The translations under genes and the position numbers were made by a program. Under the pieces are notes generated by a model. It was not told the origin of the DNA. It worked only from the letters and a program-made list of their open reading frames with translations, and ran no database searches. Below, piece after piece: positions 62,401-64,000 of a stretch of DNA of 64,000 nt (within the stretch, counting starts at the first letter, position 1; each line of letters opens with the position of its first letter). Source of the DNA: Dyadobacter sp. (GTDB taxonomy: Bacteria > Bacteroidota > Bacteroidia > Cytophagales > Spirosomataceae); assembly GCF_017744695.1 (NCBI RefSeq), contig NZ_JAGIAS010000010.1:1-64000 (forward strand), read 5' to 3'.

Positions 62401-63998
62401 AAATAGCCTCCCCGGTCGTTTTCAGTTGCTTTGAATTCGAACGTCGCAATCTGTTTGTCAAGGGAGGTAAATGAAAATGTGTCTTCTTCTTTCTTATCGA
62501 GATCCCGGATCAGGAACACACGATCGGCCGTAGTACCGAGTTGAAGGGTAGTTTTCTGACCGGGTTCGATGGGACTGGTACCTTCTACCCATAGGTAGGC
62601 CGGGTAAGGCAATGCTTTTTGCGGTGCGGTCAGTTGGATGTAACGAATGTCCGAAACTTCCTCATTGGCAGCATTCCTGGCCAGGATGCTGATTTTATAG
62701 AAACCGGGCATAAGGTTCAGGTCGGTAGTCGGGATTGTTGGTTCGGGACCCAGCTTTACAGATTTAACAACCGGCGCGCCGCTGCTTTGCCAGTTTTCCA
62801 TATCTGTTTCGGCGTCATATTCATCGTGTGGGAATACTTTGATATATTCGGCCTTGTTCATTACGAAAACATCGGGGCGAGGCCAGTAACGCTCGCGGAT
62901 GAGGCGGTTTTCGGGTGTAATTCTGATAAAGCTGATGGTCGCGTCGGTGGCAATCGGCCTACCACTCAGGTTTTCCGAGCGGACTGCCAGCGATTTGAAT
63001 TCGGTGGCTTTGGTTTTTTGAGGAATATCCGATTTCAGGATAAATGACTTGTAAGTCGCTGAAATCGTGATCTCGTTACTTCTGGTCTCTCCGTTCAGGT
63101 CGGTAATATCCGCGTGGATGGCATAGTCGAATATCGGATCGGAATTCGGGCTCAACCGAAGATCAGGAATGGCGGTAAAATCGACCTTGAATTTGCCCGA
63201 TGCGTCGGTCGTGGTTTCACCATGCGCTATTTCTGCGGGACCCTGCATAGGAGGCATTCGTTTCCACCAAGCGTAAATCACGCGCGGTTTGCGCATTACC
63301 CGGTATTTGACCTGCGCCTCGTTGATCGCATTTCCGGCATACGTAGTCGCCGTTCCGCTTATCCGGATCGTGTCATTGACTTTGTAGTTGTTTTTCAATG
63401 TATCGAACACCACTTCGAATTTCGGTCGTTTGTATTCTTCAACTTTGAAACGGACCTGAGAATATTTGGTTGAAATCGTAAAATCACCGGTTAAGCCGTT
63501 CTGAGGCAGTAGAAAAGTGCCCGAAAAGCTGCCATATTCATTCACTTTATGCGTGGTGGTATGGATATCCTCCGCATTCGGATCTTCAAGCATCACCTCG
63601 ATTTCATACTTGCGGTCCTTCAATATCTGCGTCCCTTTTCTCGCAATACCTTTGTAGTACACGGCTTGTCCCGGCCGATAAATAGCCCTGTCGGTGAAGA
63701 GATAAACTTCGTCAACTTTGTCTTCGGGATCACTTTCACCGTAGTTGTTGTCAAATGCACCAGAATAAACCTGCCTTGTCTCGCGCAAAAAAAGGCGGTC
63801 GTTGTTATGGATGATTTCCGGCAGCAATTCATACCGGTCGTCGCGTTTAGGATCTCTTGGGATCAGAAACTGCCCATTGGCGTTAGTTTTGAGTAATGCC
63901 CCCTTCGATAGTTCATTTTTTCGGGAGTTGGGATTGTACATTCTTTTCCAGATCTGGACGCTGGCGTCCACTACCGGCTGGCCGTTATCCCTGTTCAC
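59454..63998 (-). CDS. Alpha-2-macroglobulin-family protein (N-terminus missing)
   Basis: The visible 1514 residues cover most of a giant exported anti-protease-like protein; its start lies beyond the window. Blocks seen: macroglobulin domains (LFTDRAIYRPGQAVYYKGIA, RFKVEEYKRPKFEVVFDTLK), the A2M region (LPESLTRWKFQALAHTKDLA), and a thioester-type motif YECAEQTWSRYYAN (Cys964, Gln967), then a terpenoid-synthase-like toroid (NGGFPWFKGGPDDRYITQYI) and a receptor-type domain. In the middle are SusC-plug-like pieces: GGRVAGVTIRGQARE and ALNEVVVVGYGQLRR. CAEQ would allow covalent capture of a protease. The GNAT follows 1 base downstream. Confidence 0.87.
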   Translation of the reverse strand: MNRDNGQPVVDASVQIWKRMYNPNSRKNELSKGALLKTNANGQFLIPRDPKRDDRYELLPEIIHNNDRLFLRETRQVYSGAFDNNYGESDPEDKVDEVYLFTDRAIYRPGQAVYYKGIARKGTQILKDRKYEIEVMLEDPNAEDIHTTTHKVNEYGSFSGTFLLPQNGLTGDFTISTKYSQVRFKVEEYKRPKFEVVFDTLKNNYKVNDTIRISGTATTYAGNAINEAQVKYRVMRKPRVIYAWWKRMPPMQGPAEIAHGETTTDASGKFKVDFTAIPDLRLSPNSDPIFDYAIHADITDLNGETRSNEITISATYKSFILKSDIPQKTKATEFKSLAVRSENLSGRPIATDATISFIRITPENRLIRERYWPRPDVFVMNKAEYIKVFPHDEYDAETDMENWQSSGAPVVKSVKLGPEPTIPTTDLNLMPGFYKISILARNAANEEVSDIRYIQLTAPQKALPYPAYLWVEGTSPIEPGQKTTLQLGTTADRVFLIRDLDKKEEDTFSFTSLDKQIATFEFKATENDRGGYFAQYLFVKHNRIHRHVETISVPWTNKQLKITYETFRDKTLPGSKETWKINISGLQKERVASEMLGSMYDASLDQLYMHQWDKPQIWHTQRFYLDKSSDLNFSFFSAEVKYGAGMDFKSLNRTFDQLQNPGRISMQLGGRVAGVTIRGQARERKTALAGAAVQVSMAAPSPDDAALNEVVVVGYGQLRRAPQPPSAPSPRRNFNETAFFLPNLKTDSDGNITFSFTLPESLTRWKFQALAHTKDLAFGYSSKEIITQKELMVQPNAPRFLREGDRLNFPVKIANLTGRELKGTATLQLTNAETNETLDEKFGNHSPAKAFTVAARQSDVVFFEIQVAKGFTGVLTWRATAQSDDLSDGEENVLPVLPNRMLVTESLPIFSRGNGDRLFTFEKLKKSGSSATLQHQSLTVEYTNNPAWYAVQALPYLMEYPYECAEQTWSRYYANTLAAHIVRSSPRVAQVFSHWKTLDTTALQSNLSKNQELKALLLEETPWVLAAKSENIQKQNIALLFDVVKMSNEQARSMQKLREMQSTNGGFPWFKGGPDDRYITQYIVTSIGHLKKINAFSPEQEREVTLILDKAIPYLDARLQEDYRQLIRDKADLTKYIPGPYDIQYLYMRSFFPYKGIPATTSDAYPFYYRRAKETWISHSKMLQGMIALVLHRSSDIHTASSILESLSQKAIHNEELGMYWKEANRSWWWHEAPIERQALLIEAFEEVGKDASIVNDLKTWLLKNKQTNNWESTKATAEACYALLTKGNYWLAESPATTIRLGGTEIKPKTDATEAGTGYFKQTLNASEVKPSLADIRVLVQAPASAASLPAWGSVYWQYFEDLDKITFAETPLKLSKQLFVETNTDSGPMLTPVREGSVVKVGDKIKVRIELRVDRDIEYVHMKDMRASGLEPVNVLSGYRWQGGLGYYESTRDASTNFFFSALRKGTYVFEYPLFITHEGDFSNGITTIQCMYAPEFTAHSEGVRLKVLPNK

Positions 63999-64000
63999 CA

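Overview
The window looks like a chromosomal stretch of a Bacteroidota bacterium of the Cytophagales, most like a Dyadobacter/Spirosoma-type organism. The evidence is a SusC/SusD pair, a Hc1 histone-like protein, serine palmitoyltransferase, FecR-like and DUF1080 proteins, promoters of the Bacteroidota type (TTG, 19-22 bases, TAnnTTTG), few Shine-Dalgarno sites and moderate GC. The genus is an inference from gene content; no search was run.

Layout. Bases 1-546 are the end of an rRNA operon: the 3' end of 23S, an inverted repeat, two 81-bp units that look like broken 5S copies, the intact 5S gene and a terminator. At 567-6455 a LacI-type regulator faces an amino-sugar operon (GH109 oxidoreductase-like hydrolase, NagB-like deaminase/isomerase, membrane acetyltransferase of the HGSNAT/DUF5009 type, Tat-exported esterase). 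From 6439 to 19509 lie mostly housekeeping genes: ispD, queA, a biotin carboxylase, serine palmitoyltransferase, a Hc1-like histone, a MaoC hydratase, hpf, cysM, two hydrolases, an acyl-CoA ligase and a GNAT.

The part from 19542 to 23624 is the least explained: two coiled-coil membrane proteins of like design, a proline-rich protein with a C-terminal domain resembling HolD, and an SNase-like lipoprotein, all on one strand. It is followed by a sulfite oxidase/cytochrome c pair and two exported ferritin-like proteins. The ferritin pair has a roughly 310-base leader with its own promoter and an intrinsic terminator, suggesting attenuation or a small RNA.

From 27703 to 32071 there is a PepSY-like periplasmic protein and a convergent pair of sigma-54-type response regulator and hybrid kinase. 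From 32271 to 37048 lie a secreted sugar-dehydrogenase-like cytochrome and two DUF1080 proteins. Then come an LEA-like 11-residue-repeat protein, a short GT35 glucan phosphorylase homologue lacking the PLP lysine, a Uma2 nuclease, and an operon of lipoprotein, peptidyl-prolyl isomerase and RmlD-like reductase, followed by an Omp85 protein.

From 45656 to 56184 a SusC/SusD pair is followed by a neutral-ceramidase-like protein, a PqaA-like protein, a purple-acid-phosphatase-like enzyme and a glycerophosphodiesterase. This suggests a locus for lipid or phosphoester capture rather than a glycan locus. The window ends with a membrane protein, a DegT aminotransferase, a GNAT and the bulk of a very large alpha-2-macroglobulin-like protein that carries SusC-plug-like segments and is cut off at its N-terminus by the window edge.
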